From: Brachypodius melanocephalos
Taxonomy: Eukaryota > Chordata > Aves > Passeriformes > Pycnonotidae
DNA: 64,000 bases
Direction of reading: 5' to 3'
Assembly: GCA_013398615.1 (NCBI GenBank)
Contig: VZSR01003803.1
Coordinates: 8,229,836-8,293,835 of the forward strand
Below, one piece after another: positions 25,848-38,260 of this stretch. Position numbers and translations under genes: made by a program. Position 1 is the stretch's first letter; each line of letters opens with the position of its first letter. Below the pieces are notes generated by a model that did not search any database, had not been told where the DNA came from, and saw nothing but the letters and a program-made list of their open reading frames with translations.

Positions 25848-26467
25848 TGTGGGTTGACTTGGCTGGACACTGGCATCCACCAAGCCACGCTATCACTCCT
25901 CTTCTCAGCAGGACAGGGAAGGGAGAAAATAAGATGAAAAAAAATCCCTCATGGGGCAAGATAAAGGCAGTGTAATAAAGCAAAGGAAAAGGTCACAAGT
26001 AAAAGCAAAGGAAAACAAAAGATTTTATTTGCTACTTCCAAACAACAGGCAATGTTTGGCCACTTCCCAAGAAGCAGAGCTTTAGGACGTGTAAAACTTA
26101 CCCTAAAAGACAAACAATGTAATAACAAATACGCCGGCTTTTTCCTTTCCTGCAGCTTTTATTGCTGAGCAATAAATTCACATGGTATAGTATGTTCACA
26201 TGGTATGGTATGTTCACATGGCATGGAACATCTCTTTGGTCAGTTTGGGTCAGTTATCTTGCCTATGTCCCTGTTCAGCATCTTACCCACTCCCACCCCC
26301 AGGCTCCTGGTGAGGGAGTGTTGGAGAGAAAGCCCCAGCACTTTGTCAGCTCAGCAGGAGCCAGATCAGTGGGGTGTTATCAGCTCCTTTCAGGTACCAA
26401 TGCAAAGCACAGCCCTGTGGGGGCTGCTGTGGGGAAAATGAACTCCATCTCAGACAGACCCAATACA
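25848..26467 (-). mobile_element. Near full-length retroviral LTR, TGTATTGGGTC-type start
   Basis: Read on the minus strand it begins TGTATTGGGTCTGTCTGAGA at 26467 and ends TGGATGCCAG...CAACCCACA at 25848, about 620 bp. A TATA-like AGCAATAAAAGC lies at the complement of about 26155-26165. It is preceded by an 18-bp sequence repeated in tandem (26177-26228). The promoter block ACTGACCCAAACTGACCAAA sits upstream of these repeats. A poly(A) region (CTTTATTACACTGCC, complement near 25960) lies near the 3' end. It shares promoter and end architecture with the LTRs at 3761, 15007 and 19310, but its outer ends differ, so it is a related subfamily. The flanking 5 bases do not match, so no target-site repeat was found. 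Confidence 0.8.
26177..26228. repeat. 18-bp tandem repeat in LTR U3 region
   Basis: Two complete units (26177-26194 and 26195-26212, TTCACATGGTATRGTATG) are followed by a partial third unit (from 26213). They lie just upstream of the TATA motif in LTR orientation, which is where retroviral enhancer repeats usually sit. Confidence 0.9.
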
Positions 26468-26912
26468 ATGCTCTCTGTTATTGATTTCCCCCAGTGTTAG
26501 TGAGAAAGTGAAATAATCAAAATAGAGGAAAGCATTGTAGTCAGCTATATAATGCTAAAAACAGCACAGGGAAAACAGGGTGTAATTAAAACACAGAATT
26601 CCCCTTGCACTGGCAAGTGATTAAGAGCTGTGTTGTGGAAAGAACAAAGATAAAGGTATTCCTGAGAAAGACAGCAAAAGATGGTTCTGCTTATTACACT
26701 AGAGAATTTTTATCTGTAAGTAAAGACTATCCTGTTTGTAATGTCATGCTGAAAGGGTTGCCTGGATTTTTTTAAGCAGTCCCTAGAATGGATGTTAGAT
26801 GTGTGAAAATATAAAAATATTGATCCACCTGTCCAAGTTTTTTGTACTAAAATTTCAAGGTGGTATTATTTCCTTTTGGAAGACTTCTGGATGGCTAGTC
26901 AGATTTCAGCAG
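26468..26912. other. Stretch without recognised gene
   Basis: No gene or repeat was recognised between the LTR and the first copy of the duplicated segment. Confidence 0.5.
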
Positions 26913-27029
26913 CTGAGCAGCTTGGTGTCTTTCATGTGTATTTTGACTTACATCTTCTTTACTTTCTGTGACCAGTTCAAAAGGTTGTAGGTCTCCAGAA
27001 AATCTTCTGTCATATCTTCTGTGTCTTTG
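26913..27029 (-). repeat. Duplicated coding-like segment, copy A
   Basis: About 117 bp, close to the segment at 29126-29241 in the same orientation (roughly nine in ten bases match by eye), with unrelated flanks. On the minus strand one frame is open through both copies (here QRHRRYDRRFSGDLQPFELV). A second frame is open only in this copy (EDFLETYNLLNWSQ). A strong splice-donor motif (GAT then GTAAGT, donor at 26951-26950) is identical in both copies. An acceptor-like TCTTTTCAATGCAG ends at 27054, which would define a 102-nt exon. The family is unknown. It could be an old unclassified repeat or a duplicated or broken exon. Confidence 0.5.
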
Positions 27030-29125
27030 AAAATGAAATCAGAAATCAGCATCCTGCATTGAAAAGATATACACCTTTAATTCGGGATGCAATCAGTGGG
27101 ATTTGATTTTAGTGCCTGAAATTCAAGTATGGCATTTCAATAAAGAAATATAAAATTAGATATCCAAATACACTCAAATATTGTGATCTAATAAATGGTG
27201 AGCTGGCATAGGGTTCCCTCTTCGATTTTGTTAAGGTGAAATTCTAGCTTCAAGTTTCCCTTTATCCATTACTATGACATGGAATCTGATTGAAAATACT
27301 GCTAAGGTGATTGAGGCTTCTAATTACACCTGCCCAACTCTGCTTTGAAATAGAACATCATCCACCTACTCTGTTTATAATCTTTACTAAATAAAAACCT
27401 AAAACTTATATCAGTTAATGAAATCATTCTAATTTTTGCTACTATCTCAACCTAACCCCATGATGTTGATCATAAAGAAATAACCAAATCTCCACAGGAA
27501 AATTCAGGGACGGACAGTCTTAACATATCAGCTAATTCTTTTGTTAAAGTACAAAGGTAAAACCAAACAAATACTTATATCAAACCACAGAGTATTTAAC
27601 ATTGAAATCAGCACCTGAATTTGCAGGAGAAAACAAAATGGAAGCAACCTTGTAAGATGATCATGGGTGAAATCTACACTTCATCCTTAAATTCCACCAA
27701 GCCAGCACAAAGATAGCTACTGTGCATTGGCTAAATAATATGATGTGTTAATTGATGTGTCCTGTATTTCAGGAGAACACTCTGAAGTGTCCAAAGGAGT
27801 GGATGGCTTTCATAAAATCCAGTCTTTAAAGAAAGGTCACTTGGATTAGGTCACTTTGTTTCATTTGATGGCAGTTTTGAGGATCTCAGCCTCATATTTC
27901 ATAGCTTTTTTTCATTCCTGTTACAAGGTCTGTTATACTTTCTAAAAAACAAGCTTCCTAAACACAGGATTACAAAATTAAAACAAATTTTATATTTAAA
28001 ATACAAATTTAAAATTATTTTATTTTTCAAATTAAAAGAGAATATATGTTATAGATATTATATATCATATATTATCTATTATATATATTAATTTATTATA
28101 AAAAATAAAAACAAATTTAAGAAGGGGTAATAAGAAAGAAACAAAATATTAAGAGGGCAACGTTTCTATTCAAATCATTATAAGCCTGTTATCTCTGAAA
28201 GAAAACCTACAACTTTTCCTCATTGCTTTTTCCTCCATCCACAGCTTTTTCTCCAGTTGTAGTTTGATTACAGTCAATTTTACTCCAGGGAAATGAAAAC
28301 ACTGCATTGCAAACCAGATGCACCTATATGATGCAATTTTAGGGTTTTCCAGTGACCTGCACTAACTAAAAGCAGGTACTGTCATCCTTCTAAGATCTTT
28401 TAAACTGGATCCACGCATGGAAGCACTTGACAAAACCTAAGACCTTTGGCCTGAGTGCTCCCACTAGAAAATGAGAAAGGCACACGGTATTGCCACCAGG
28501 TCACTTCTCAGCATAAGAACAAGGTTAATTGCATGTGGGTCTGTGTATTTAAAACACAAAACCCCCCAAGTATAGAAACCTCTGTAATTTCAGTTTGGAT
28601 TAATCTTGTAAAACCTGTCCCTTCAATCATCTTCCATTAAAAGACAAAGACTTCCAGTATGGGTTAATTTGAGCTTTCTGGGACCTCTAACACTCAAACT
28701 GGATGAGATAAGTGATGTTGTGTTTGTATCTGTCACATTGCTAATTTTTTAAAAAATAAAACATCTAATTATTAAGCTTTCCTTCAACTTATTCTTAGGA
28801 GCCTTAGTTGATTTAAGATGTCAATAGTTTAGACTAATCACTTTTTTTTCCACAATTTATTTTGTGACTTTGTTTTATTTTACACAATATCACAGAACAG
28901 CCTGAACTGATATACTCATGTCTGCAGATTTAAAAAAAAACTACTCTTCCTTTTTATATTCATTTGGAACTAGAGATAATCTAGCGACCATTTTCAAGTT
29001 CTGAAAAAAAAAAAAAAAAATTCGTTGGCCTGTTCACTGACTACAGATATAACATGGAGAAAATCTAATATCCAGTGTCCCTTGTTATGTTAAATAGCAT
29101 TTCTTTTTGACTCAGTTGTCTAAAC
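27030..29125. other. Stretch between the two duplicated segments
   Basis: AT-rich, with an almost pure A/T block at about 28000-28110 and a 17-A run at 29004-29020. No gene was recognised. Confidence 0.5.
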
Positions 29126-29241
29126 CTGAGCAGCTTGGTTCCTTCACATGTATTTTGACTTACATCTTCTTTACTTTCTGTGATCAGTTCAAAAGGTTGT
29201 GGGTCTCCAGAAAATCTTCTCTCATACCTTCTGTGTCTTTG
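29126..29241 (-). repeat. Duplicated coding-like segment, copy B
   Basis: This is the partner of 26913-27029, offset by 2.2 kb. The minus-strand frame here reads QRHRRYERRFSGDPQPFELI, and the GTAAGT donor motif is at the complement of 29163-29158. Substitutions include Asp to Glu, Leu to Pro and Val to Ile in this frame. In the alternative frame a TGG Trp codon of copy A is TGA here. No acceptor-like sequence as good as the one next to copy A is visible. Confidence 0.5.
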
Positions 29242-31881
29242 CAGATATTTCTGATTAATCAAATATTTCAAATGTCAGTATGTGTTTAAACTTAGGTAAC
29301 TGAACATTACCCCAGGAGTCAGCTCTGAATTCAAACTGGGAATTTACAGATCTAATGCAAATTCTGTAACCTAGTTATGTTCTGTTTTGAAACTTTCTAA
29401 ATAAATGTGAAGTATAGAAAAATCATTTTTTCAATCTTAGAGGATACACTCTATAAATTGAAAAATACACTGATGATTGTAAACTTCAGTGATTAAAACT
29501 CTGTAAACACCTAGGAAGGATTCCTTTGTTGCCACAGACCAGATCAATAAAATAAGTACATGCTTGTCTTCACTAGAATTTACATCAGGCAGAGTTTTAC
29601 CCTCTGATGGGTGTCTTCAAAAATGGAATTGAAATGCAAATGTTGTATGTATAACAGAATATAGCAAAGGTAAAAAGAAAGAATCATGTTTCATTTAATA
29701 CTGCCAGAAAATAAGACTCTTCATTGGTATTTTGAATTTTCAGTGGCTTTCTGCAATAGTTAATGTATAAGATACTGTGGTCAGGTATATTTGTGAGTTT
29801 CCATGTCCATGCTTAAAATCAGTGGAATATGCAGAAGGACATCAGGAGACAAATAAAGCTCATTCGGTTCTGAAAGACGGACCATACAATTAATAGCACT
29901 TGCTAATATTAAAATTTTTGGGAAGGGCACTGAGGGGAATTAGGAAGGCAGTTGATAATCATATTTATTATTGAAGAAAAAGGTGCAATCTGTGTGGCAA
30001 GAAATATGAGAAGCATTCTCAAAGAAAAATGGCATAGTTCCAGGTTCAGTGATATCTTCAGCTTCTGTCTGTGTCTTTTTGAGTATCATTCCAAGTAACA
30101 TGTCTGGCACCTACACGTCTTGGAATGGTATCACATGTTCCATTCCATTTGTAGAAGGAGTTTGATATATTTAAAACGTATCAAAAAAATAATTTATTCA
30201 GCTGTTTAGTTTAGAAACTGCAAAGAGCATGAAAAGTAACACTCATGATAATTTTTTTTCTTTCTCCCCTAAATTGTATATATTTCTCTACTAGAAATAA
30301 ATACTGAAATAAAATAATATCTACAAAGTTGGTATGAATCATGCAGGCATTATTATTTGAACAATATGTTTTATATTTCCTTTCAACAAACAGACAAATA
30401 AATAATATACTTTCTGAATATGATCTATTTTGTTTTAGTGCCTCTAATTAGATGAGAGAAATTTCACATACTCAAAACTTTTTACTGCCATAAAGTCCCT
30501 GATGAGAGCTCCAGACTGCTGGGTAAAAAGCTACACTCCACTTTGCAGGTATTAGCTTACATTACCCTTGTCAATCTTTTGTTTTACCTGATTTTATCAG
30601 CTATTCTGGCTTTTCAAAATAAATAAACAAACAAACAAACAAAAACCAAACAAAAACCCCCCACCAAAAACAACACAAAAAAACCAACACACAGAAATAA
30701 TAAAAAACCCCCACAAGAGAAAGCCCTAAAATTAGCTAACTCTTTTATTCAAAACACCCAACAGATTTGTACGTGCCAAATAAAGAGATGTACGCAGTGA
30801 AAATAATTATATCAAGACTATATAGCCATTGAAAACAGAGCTTCAAAGTTTTTTTTAATTGACTTCACGAATACTCTTAATGGAGTCAGAGTCTTACAGG
30901 AAGCAGACTTAATAAAATGAATGTGCAAGAATGAACAACAAAGTTCATACAGTCATGCTGAATTTAAAAAAAAACAAAGACCCACCCCCTCATGTGGATT
31001 TTGAAAGGAATTATTTAAGACATCTGGATGTTAAATACTTCTGAAACCAGGTTATTTATTTAAAATGCTATTTAGAGATTTTCTTTTGTACTGATTCCAT
31101 TTTTAAACAGTTCCTCAAGCATTCATATTTGCTGTCATTGTCATAGCATTTATAAATGCCTCTGGTTTTTTTTCAACTCTGTGGCTGATGCACTCCTCAT
31201 AGCATCCTCAAAATCTCTGATGTCCTGCATTTCTCTGCTCACATAATGGAATGAGTGTGTGAAAATCCAAATTTATTTTGTTTTCTGCTCATATTGTTGT
31301 TAAGACTTCCTTAAGAAGGTTAGAATCCACAAACATGTTTTTCATCTAGTTGTACACAAAGTTGTTTTGGGTTTTTTTTGGGGGGTGGTATTTTCAAATG
31401 CTTTCCATAAAAATGAAAAATGTCAAAATATTATTTATATTTTAAAAGTTAGACTTAGCTACGGAACAACTCCATAAAGTAGCACACTTATTTTTTGGAC
31501 TTCCTGTTGTATATTTAATGCTCTTTCTGAAAGGAAGAGTCACAGTAATCCAATCACAGTTTCCTTGTCCTCAAAACTTCAAACTTTCAGGTTTGCACTG
31601 TCATAAACGCTCCTGAATGGAGCCTGAAATTTCACAGAAATCAAAACGAATTTAAGCGTTTCTGACAGCCCTTTCCTTAGAGATGTTGCTGTCCTACTGC
31701 AATTTCCCATACATTGAGACTAGCACATACACAGAAAAGACAGAAATTATTTAGCAAATATCTGTTTTGCAACTCAGCATATTCTGTGATTCAGTGATTG
31801 TAATCCAGAGTTTATGCTAGATGTTTTTCAGTGTCATGGGTAATGGCTCTGACCTTTTAATGAAATCCTGAAAGCCTTACT
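29242..31881. other. AT-rich stretch, no gene recognised
   Basis: Nothing was recognised apart from an A/C-only tract at 30625-30693. Confidence 0.55.
30625..30693. repeat. A/C-only low-complexity tract
   Basis: 69 bases contain only A and C, starting as (AAAC)n and moving into A runs with CCCC and CAACAC interruptions. Confidence 0.95.
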
Positions 31882-31972
31882 AAGGGAAAAAAAAAAAAAG
31901 AGAAAGAAAAAAAAAAGAAAGAAAAAAAAAAAGAAAAAAAAAAAGAAAGAAAAAAAAAAGAAAGAAAAAAAA
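31882..31972. repeat. Purine-only (AAAG/AAAAG)n tract
   Basis: 91 uninterrupted purines, mostly A runs broken by G and GAAAG. Such mirror-like purine tracts can form triplex DNA and are prone to slippage. Confidence 0.95.
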
Positions 31973-34900
31973 TAAAATAAAAAAAAATTAAAATCTCAGT
32001 CTAAATCTTGAAAATATCTAAGACCATCTTCTTGGATTCTGAGGTTTTATTAAACACATTTAAGCAGAAAATATTGCCATTTATACCACTTCAGAATTAA
32101 ACTAAGTTTCAGTCAACATGAATACCGGCATCAGTAAAAGGAGACGTTTCTAACAATGTACTGAACTTAGAAAAAAACCATAGAATTCAAATGTTTTGGG
32201 CTCCATTGTAGAATATTTTTTTTTTACTCCTGAAGAAACACAAAGATTATCCTCAATGACCTGAAGCCACATTACACTATCTACACAGACAATGTTTATG
32301 AAGTATAAGAAAGGGTAGAAAAGCAAAACCTCTAAGAGTTGTTTCTCCTAGTATTCCTGTGTACATAGTGTGAACCAGATTTTGAATTTTCTTTTAAGTT
32401 AACAAGCCAGGAAAAGCCATTAAATTTTCTTATGCCAAATTTATGCAAATAAATAATTTACTGTGTGGAAACATTGTCTCTTGCTCTCTGAAATGTAGAA
32501 ACTAAGGGTCATTTTGAAATGAACAAAGTATCATTATGAATTTCCTTCCTCTATTGCACAAATCCATTATACACTATGGAAGCAAATTAACTAGATCTCA
32601 ATGGAGATAGACAAAAATGCCAGGATTATCTACAAATGTTTGACTCATTCACTGCTGCAGATTATTCAGTTGGATATTTTGAAGAATGGCAAACCTGAAT
32701 TCAGTAAGGATATTTAAAGTACACTTTTCAAGACAGGTTTTTATCTTTAGATACTGTGTGCAGAACCTCACCTTTTCCACAGATTGATCTTGCAAGCCAT
32801 TTTAAAATGGCAATAAAATGAATTATGAAAGTTTGTGCAACAAAACAGAGCAAAAGGGACCCTTTCTTTTTCTTCTTTTTAATTCATGAACAGAGTCAAT
32901 TCCTAGAACAATTGTGTTTCCAAACCTGGTTTTTTTTCTTCTTTGTATTTTTTTCACTTTGGAGTTACTGTTTTTGAACAAGAGCCCTGAGAAGTTGTGT
33001 ATGATAAGTGATGCTTGGTTCTGAATTTCTTCAATGGAGATAACTGAAACATCTGCACCAAATATTTTCTGAGGACTTCTGGGATAAATGAGCAATGTTA
33101 CACCAAAGTAGCTACGGTGTGAAATCTCCTGACTTCTGCTAATAAGGGCACTTTGCTATGATATTGTTATAAACAAAACAGATTTCTAAGTAAATGTATT
33201 TCCAATTTTCTTCTGTTTCTTGTAAACCAAGGTGTAAAATTCATGACAGGACTGTTTATTCAAAGTTCTGAGTGAAAGGCTCTGATATGTGTGAGTGGAT
33301 GTGTTTGAAGTTTCAGAAGGCATTACAATTTCAGTTTTATGGATGGAACCACCACTCAAGGAGACAAAAGTGCAGTCCAAAACAGACAGAAAAACGTTTG
33401 GGTTCTTTAAGGTGTGTCTGGGGAAAATAAATACGTGCAGATTTCCTTAAAAATATGTAATTTATTTTAAAATAAACTGTGATTTTAAAAAAATGTATTT
33501 CCCAAGTACTGGAATTTACTTTAAAATAAAGTGTACAGAATTGCTCTAAACTATACAGATTTAACTTTAATAAAAAGATTTGGACAACTAACTTGTATGT
33601 CCTGAAAATGAGATTTCACCATTTTTAATGATGAATTTTACAGCTTTTTTCCTTTTGGGACTGGAAAAATGTCTTCCAAGCCTGAGCCTAAGCTATAACA
33701 CCAATAAATCTGACTAACATAATACACTGTAAATTTTAATACAACATATTGTACATATGGCTAACATGATTAAATGTTCCTATCAATCATTAAAAAGTAA
33801 CCATGTTTTTTTCAGGGTCTTGTCAATGTCAACAAAATATTCCAAATGATTTTGTCTTTAATAGAATTATGCAAGCAACAGAGTAATTGGATAAAAGATT
33901 CTAATGTGACAGGTACATAGTAAATAAATTTTGTATTCTTAAAACAATTTTACATCTGAATGTGATTCATAAGGTTTTTTGGTTTGGCTTTGAGTTTTTC
34001 TTCTGTGTTAAGTAAACCACAATAATCATCTTCAGGTCCATGTTTGAGTGCAAGAAGCATGTCTCTCTCTTGGACCTAAAATTTCAGCTAGACAAACTCC
34101 AGCAACAGTCAGAGGATTTATTCTCTGAATCCTTTTCCATTTAAGCTCTGTTAGGTCTTAAATATCTGGGAATGTGTAGGCTGTACATGAAGCAAATCTT
34201 CAAAGTTCAGATTTAGATCAAGTTCAAACAAATATCTCCTTGTAGGGTTTTTTTCTGAGATCATTTGATGGAGAAAGCAATATGGTTTCAGTGGAAATGT
34301 AGAATTCTACACAAGTTAGAAAGGTGTGTTTTACCCCTTTGCATAAGATGAAAATACATGAATATAATATTAACGTAAGAAATTGGCATGTCTTTTTCCT
34401 TTCTGAAACAAAAAGAGCTACAGAAAAATTGGTGACTCCTCCAGTATGGAGCCTGTAAATTTAACTTTAGCAAACACACCTTTAAAACAGGGATGTAAAA
34501 AAGATCACCTCAGACACAGAGTTGATACACCTGAAGGTTGGTACCATGTAAATTGAAGTTTCCCACGGATGTTTGCAATTACCCTGTACATTGTGAGGAG
34601 ATTTTCAGTTCCCTTCTGAAGACAGATGCCATACAAAATCTTTTCAGCTGGCATCTCATAGAGCTGTTACTCTAACTGCTTATAAGTCTACAGGTCATTT
34701 ATTTTTAGAAGAAGTGGCAATATTTAACCTTCCTCTGATTGTCTCTGGATCCTGACAACCACAGTGTTTGTATGTCTGCCCTAAGACATTATTTTTATGC
34801 AAAAAAATATAGACTGCTTGGCAGATATTAAATTTTAATAAACGACTGTGCTCTAAATTTTTCAAGTTTCTACTTCAGCACAATTGATACTTGAATAAGG

Positions 34901-35817
34901 TAAAAAAAAATCCCAAAAGAAATTTAGAAAAAAACCAACCAAGAAACCACAACCCCCCAAAAGACCAACAACAAAATAACTCACAGCAACCACTAAACAA
35001 TAACTCGAGGAAACAGTGCATTAAGGAAGAACTTTTGGTGGATTTCTATTCTTTTTCTATATACTATGACATATATCAAGAAGAATATTACTTTCCTGAA
35101 GCTATTTGCTTTGTAGCTTCCATTTCCTATAATGGCCATTAAAGAAAGATAAATAATTTGTCTAAATAAAGAGTCCCAGTTCTATACTCTACAGGAATAG
35201 GAAGCCATAAGCCCTTTCAGGAATTACAAGAAAAGGTCAGAGCATTTTCTTGGAAGCTCAGTCATAAAAAAGTAGTCTTAATAAGAGTCACACATAAATT
35301 ACTGCAGAATTATGCCAATGCTAAAATGTATTTGTAAAAGTGCATGCAGTAAGTACTGCATATCTAATGAAATAAATGCTATTGCATGCAAGCTCTCTGC
35401 TTATGACAATATATTTATTACTCTGCTGAAGAGAGTTAAGTGTTCTGGGCATTGATCACTGCAGAAATTCATTGTCTTGAACAACTTTCCTTTAAAAACA
35501 ATTCTGTTTTTTTTTAATGTAAGCAGTAATGACAAATGCTAAATGCATAAATAGTCAATAACTGAGTAAGAGAGCATTGCAGACTTGAGAAATGTTGGTG
35601 CAGCTCCTGACTTACCATTGCAAAATATTAAGAAATATCCTTTCAAGACTCTTGTTGAAGAGTCTTGTGAAAAAAAATTTCTATGGCAAAACTAAGGTCA
35701 AATGGGAAAAACATGGTCTCACTTGGGGAAAAATATGGTATTGAACATAACATTTCAATGATATTGAACATAACCCATTTTGTGGGTTTAGCAAAATTCT
35801 GTCAGGTCTTGTATCGT
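31973..35817. other. AT-rich stretch, no gene recognised
   Basis: No gene or named repeat was recognised. An A/C-rich low-complexity patch at about 34905-34990 resembles those at 30625, 39390 and 48565. A short hairpin is at 35644-35667. Confidence 0.5.
35644..35667. repeat. Short perfect hairpin
   Basis: CAAGACTCTT, a 4-base loop GTTG, then AAGAGTCTTG. The 10-bp stem is perfect. A direct 13-bp repeat (TATTGAACATAAC, at 35739 and 35762) lies just downstream. Confidence 0.8.
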
Positions 35818-35880
35818 TATAAAGAATGGTTTGGGTTGGAAGGGACTTTAACAATCCTCTAGTGCCATATTGCAGGAAGT
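35818..35880 (-). mobile_element. CR1 LINE 3'-end fragment
   Basis: AATGGTTTGGGTTGGAAGGG, then ACTTTAACAATCCTCTAGTG, is the complement of the CR1 3' terminal region. Only about 60 bp remains. Confidence 0.75.
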
Positions 35881-38039
35881 ACTAATAGTCTTATTATTAG
35901 TGTAAAATGATTGGAAAAAATTCTATTAGGAATCATATTTCTATTAATTATAAGCAATAAGAAAAGCCATTTAATGATCAGTTGCATGCATATATTGTTA
36001 CATCGTAAATCTCATAAATATTCTGTTCTGTTTAACTTGTTTTATTAAAATCAGTGTTGTTTTACACCTAAGTCAGTGAATTTGAACAATTCTCAGAACA
36101 AGAGCATGACCAATTTTCAGACTAAGAGATTAAAATGTAAGTCTATGGCCAAAAGGATGTAGTCAGTGTAGTCCCTGGTGCCTTCTTCTGAAGTCACTGG
36201 TGCGTGCAACTGACCACGTACCAGGAAAAAAAAATTCTTGTGAATAAGTTGAGTAGTGCCATGGTGTCTGGAAGATCTGCTCATGACTACTAAATGCAGT
36301 GCAGGAATTATGCCTTCTATATTGGGCATCTATGGTTACGTAATTAAATTCTCTCCTGGAAAAAGTCTTGATTCAGCTGGCTAAAAGCGACCTTTAGAAA
36401 CATTTTAATTTCTGTGGGGCAACCTATCTGGTCTTCAGTTTATAGTCTGGAATTGCACAGGACCTTTCAAATTTCTTGTGCAGTATTTAAAATTAAACCT
36501 ACCTTTGCAAATTCTCCATACAAGCACTGGAATGTATGTTAACAAGTGGATGTATTCCTAATAATGTGCTTTACCATGAGTCAAATAATTCCATATCTCC
36601 ATTCTAGCTCCAGTTCAGAATTAACTTCATGTGCACTGCTTACATTATGAGAACTTACACTTCTATTTAGATATGTTGACACTGATATACATATGTTTCT
36701 TAGTCTAGAAGTAAGTCCCACTTGAACAATAGAATATAATTTAAACCTGATCTCCTATTTTTCCCCTTAGCAATATCTATTCTGTGATAATTTATGGTAT
36801 GATAAGTATGCTAAGTTCTTTATGATATGTACTCAAAATTCAATGACCTCCTATAACAGTTCATAAATAAGACTGGAATAAATTTTCAACTTTTTATATT
36901 TTTATTTTGGTATTTTTAATGGTTTACATGAAATTCACAGAACCATGAAGAAGTTCATCTTGTCCCAAGGAATACCTATATTTTGAACTTCATTACAGCA
37001 ACACACGATCATAAATGCTAAAATGATTGCCCAAAATCACTCTCTCTCCTTTTGTTACCAAATTATTTCAGATTCAGGATTAGTAGAGGTCCCTCAGTTC
37101 AAATAAAGTCTTTTCCATTAAAGAAAATTTATGAACTTCAGTAATTTGTGAAAGCATAAATAGTCCTCCTTTAAGTCCAAAAAGAGTAACACCTAATTTC
37201 AATCTTTCTGCAGTATGTTATGCTAGGTTTCTGCAGTATGTTACGCTAGATTGAAAATACTCTTCCCAAAGTTTTTGGAAGAAGTATGACTAATCAGAAA
37301 GATTTAATGTCACTTGAGATGAAAAATGATCTTAAACATTGTTGGGTTTTGTTTTCACATTATAATGAGAATATAAAATTTGCTCGAAGTGCTGTTCTTG
37401 CATATAATCAGCTCTGTTATTTCACAACTGTGTTAGTAACCTTTTTAATCAGAATCAATCACAGAGTTCCATGCTTAGAAGTAGGCATAAACATCTTGTT
37501 TTTCACATGTGTTGGAATTCCTGAGTTTAGTGGATGTTATGGGTGTGTAATACCTCTATGAATCAGGCCTTGACACACTTACTTTAATACCTAACGAGAG
37601 GTGACCTTGCTCTCATAGGAGGCTGAGCACCCATATTGAAGCTAATGAAGCAGCAGTACTTACTGCATCTGAAAATTAGATTAAATTTAGCTGCACAACT
37701 TTAAACTTAAAAGCAAGACAATTTCTGATTAACATGATGAGAATCTTCATCTTCCTGCTCTGTCATTTCTCTCCTAACTGTCATCCATCTGCTTTTTTCT
37801 TTCCTGGATGGGGATCACAAAGGAGGGTTTGTGTGTCTGTGTTTGTGTCGATTTTGCTTGTGTGGGTGGGTTTTTTTTTATCTTTTGAATTTTTTCAGCC
37901 TTCACAATTTTGTGATAGTTTGACTTTTAACAATATTTTTTGTTGAGTAATTTAGAAAGACAAGCATATTCCTGGTTCCCTCAAATGACCTGGCAGTAGA
38001 CTTGAAGTGAAAGTCAGAAAAAGATGGTACATATCCCCT
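35881..38039. other. AT-rich stretch, no gene recognised
   Basis: No gene was recognised. A 23-bp tandem duplication (37205-37250) is listed separately. Confidence 0.55.
37205..37250. repeat. 23-bp tandem duplication
   Basis: TTTCTGCAGTATGTTATGCT at 37205 is repeated at 37228 with two mismatches over the 23-bp unit. The near identity suggests a fairly recent duplication. Confidence 0.9.
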
Positions 38040-38260
38040 CTGGTGGATATCTAGTCAAACTCTCTGATCAAAGCAGAATCATCTACATTATTTGAAGCCC
38101 AGGTTTTGAGTGCCTGAAAGGATGGAGGATCCACAACAATTCTGGGCAAACTCTTCCATTGTTCAATCCCCCTCAAAGTATTTTTTAATGCTTAATTTTA
38201 AATAAAATTTCCTGTATTTCAGTTTGTGCCAACTGCCTCTTATTTTGTCACTCGATATTT
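38040..38260 (-). mobile_element. CR1 LINE 3' UTR fragment
   Basis: The segment keeps the inverted CR1 order. Blocks are AAGCAGAATCATCTACA, then GATGGAGGATCCACAACAAT, then TTCCATTGTTCAATCCCCCT, then TTTCCTGTATTTCAGTTTGT and TGCCTCTTATTTTGTCACT. The 147-codon plus-strand frame at 38226 starts inside this antisense fragment. Confidence 0.85.
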
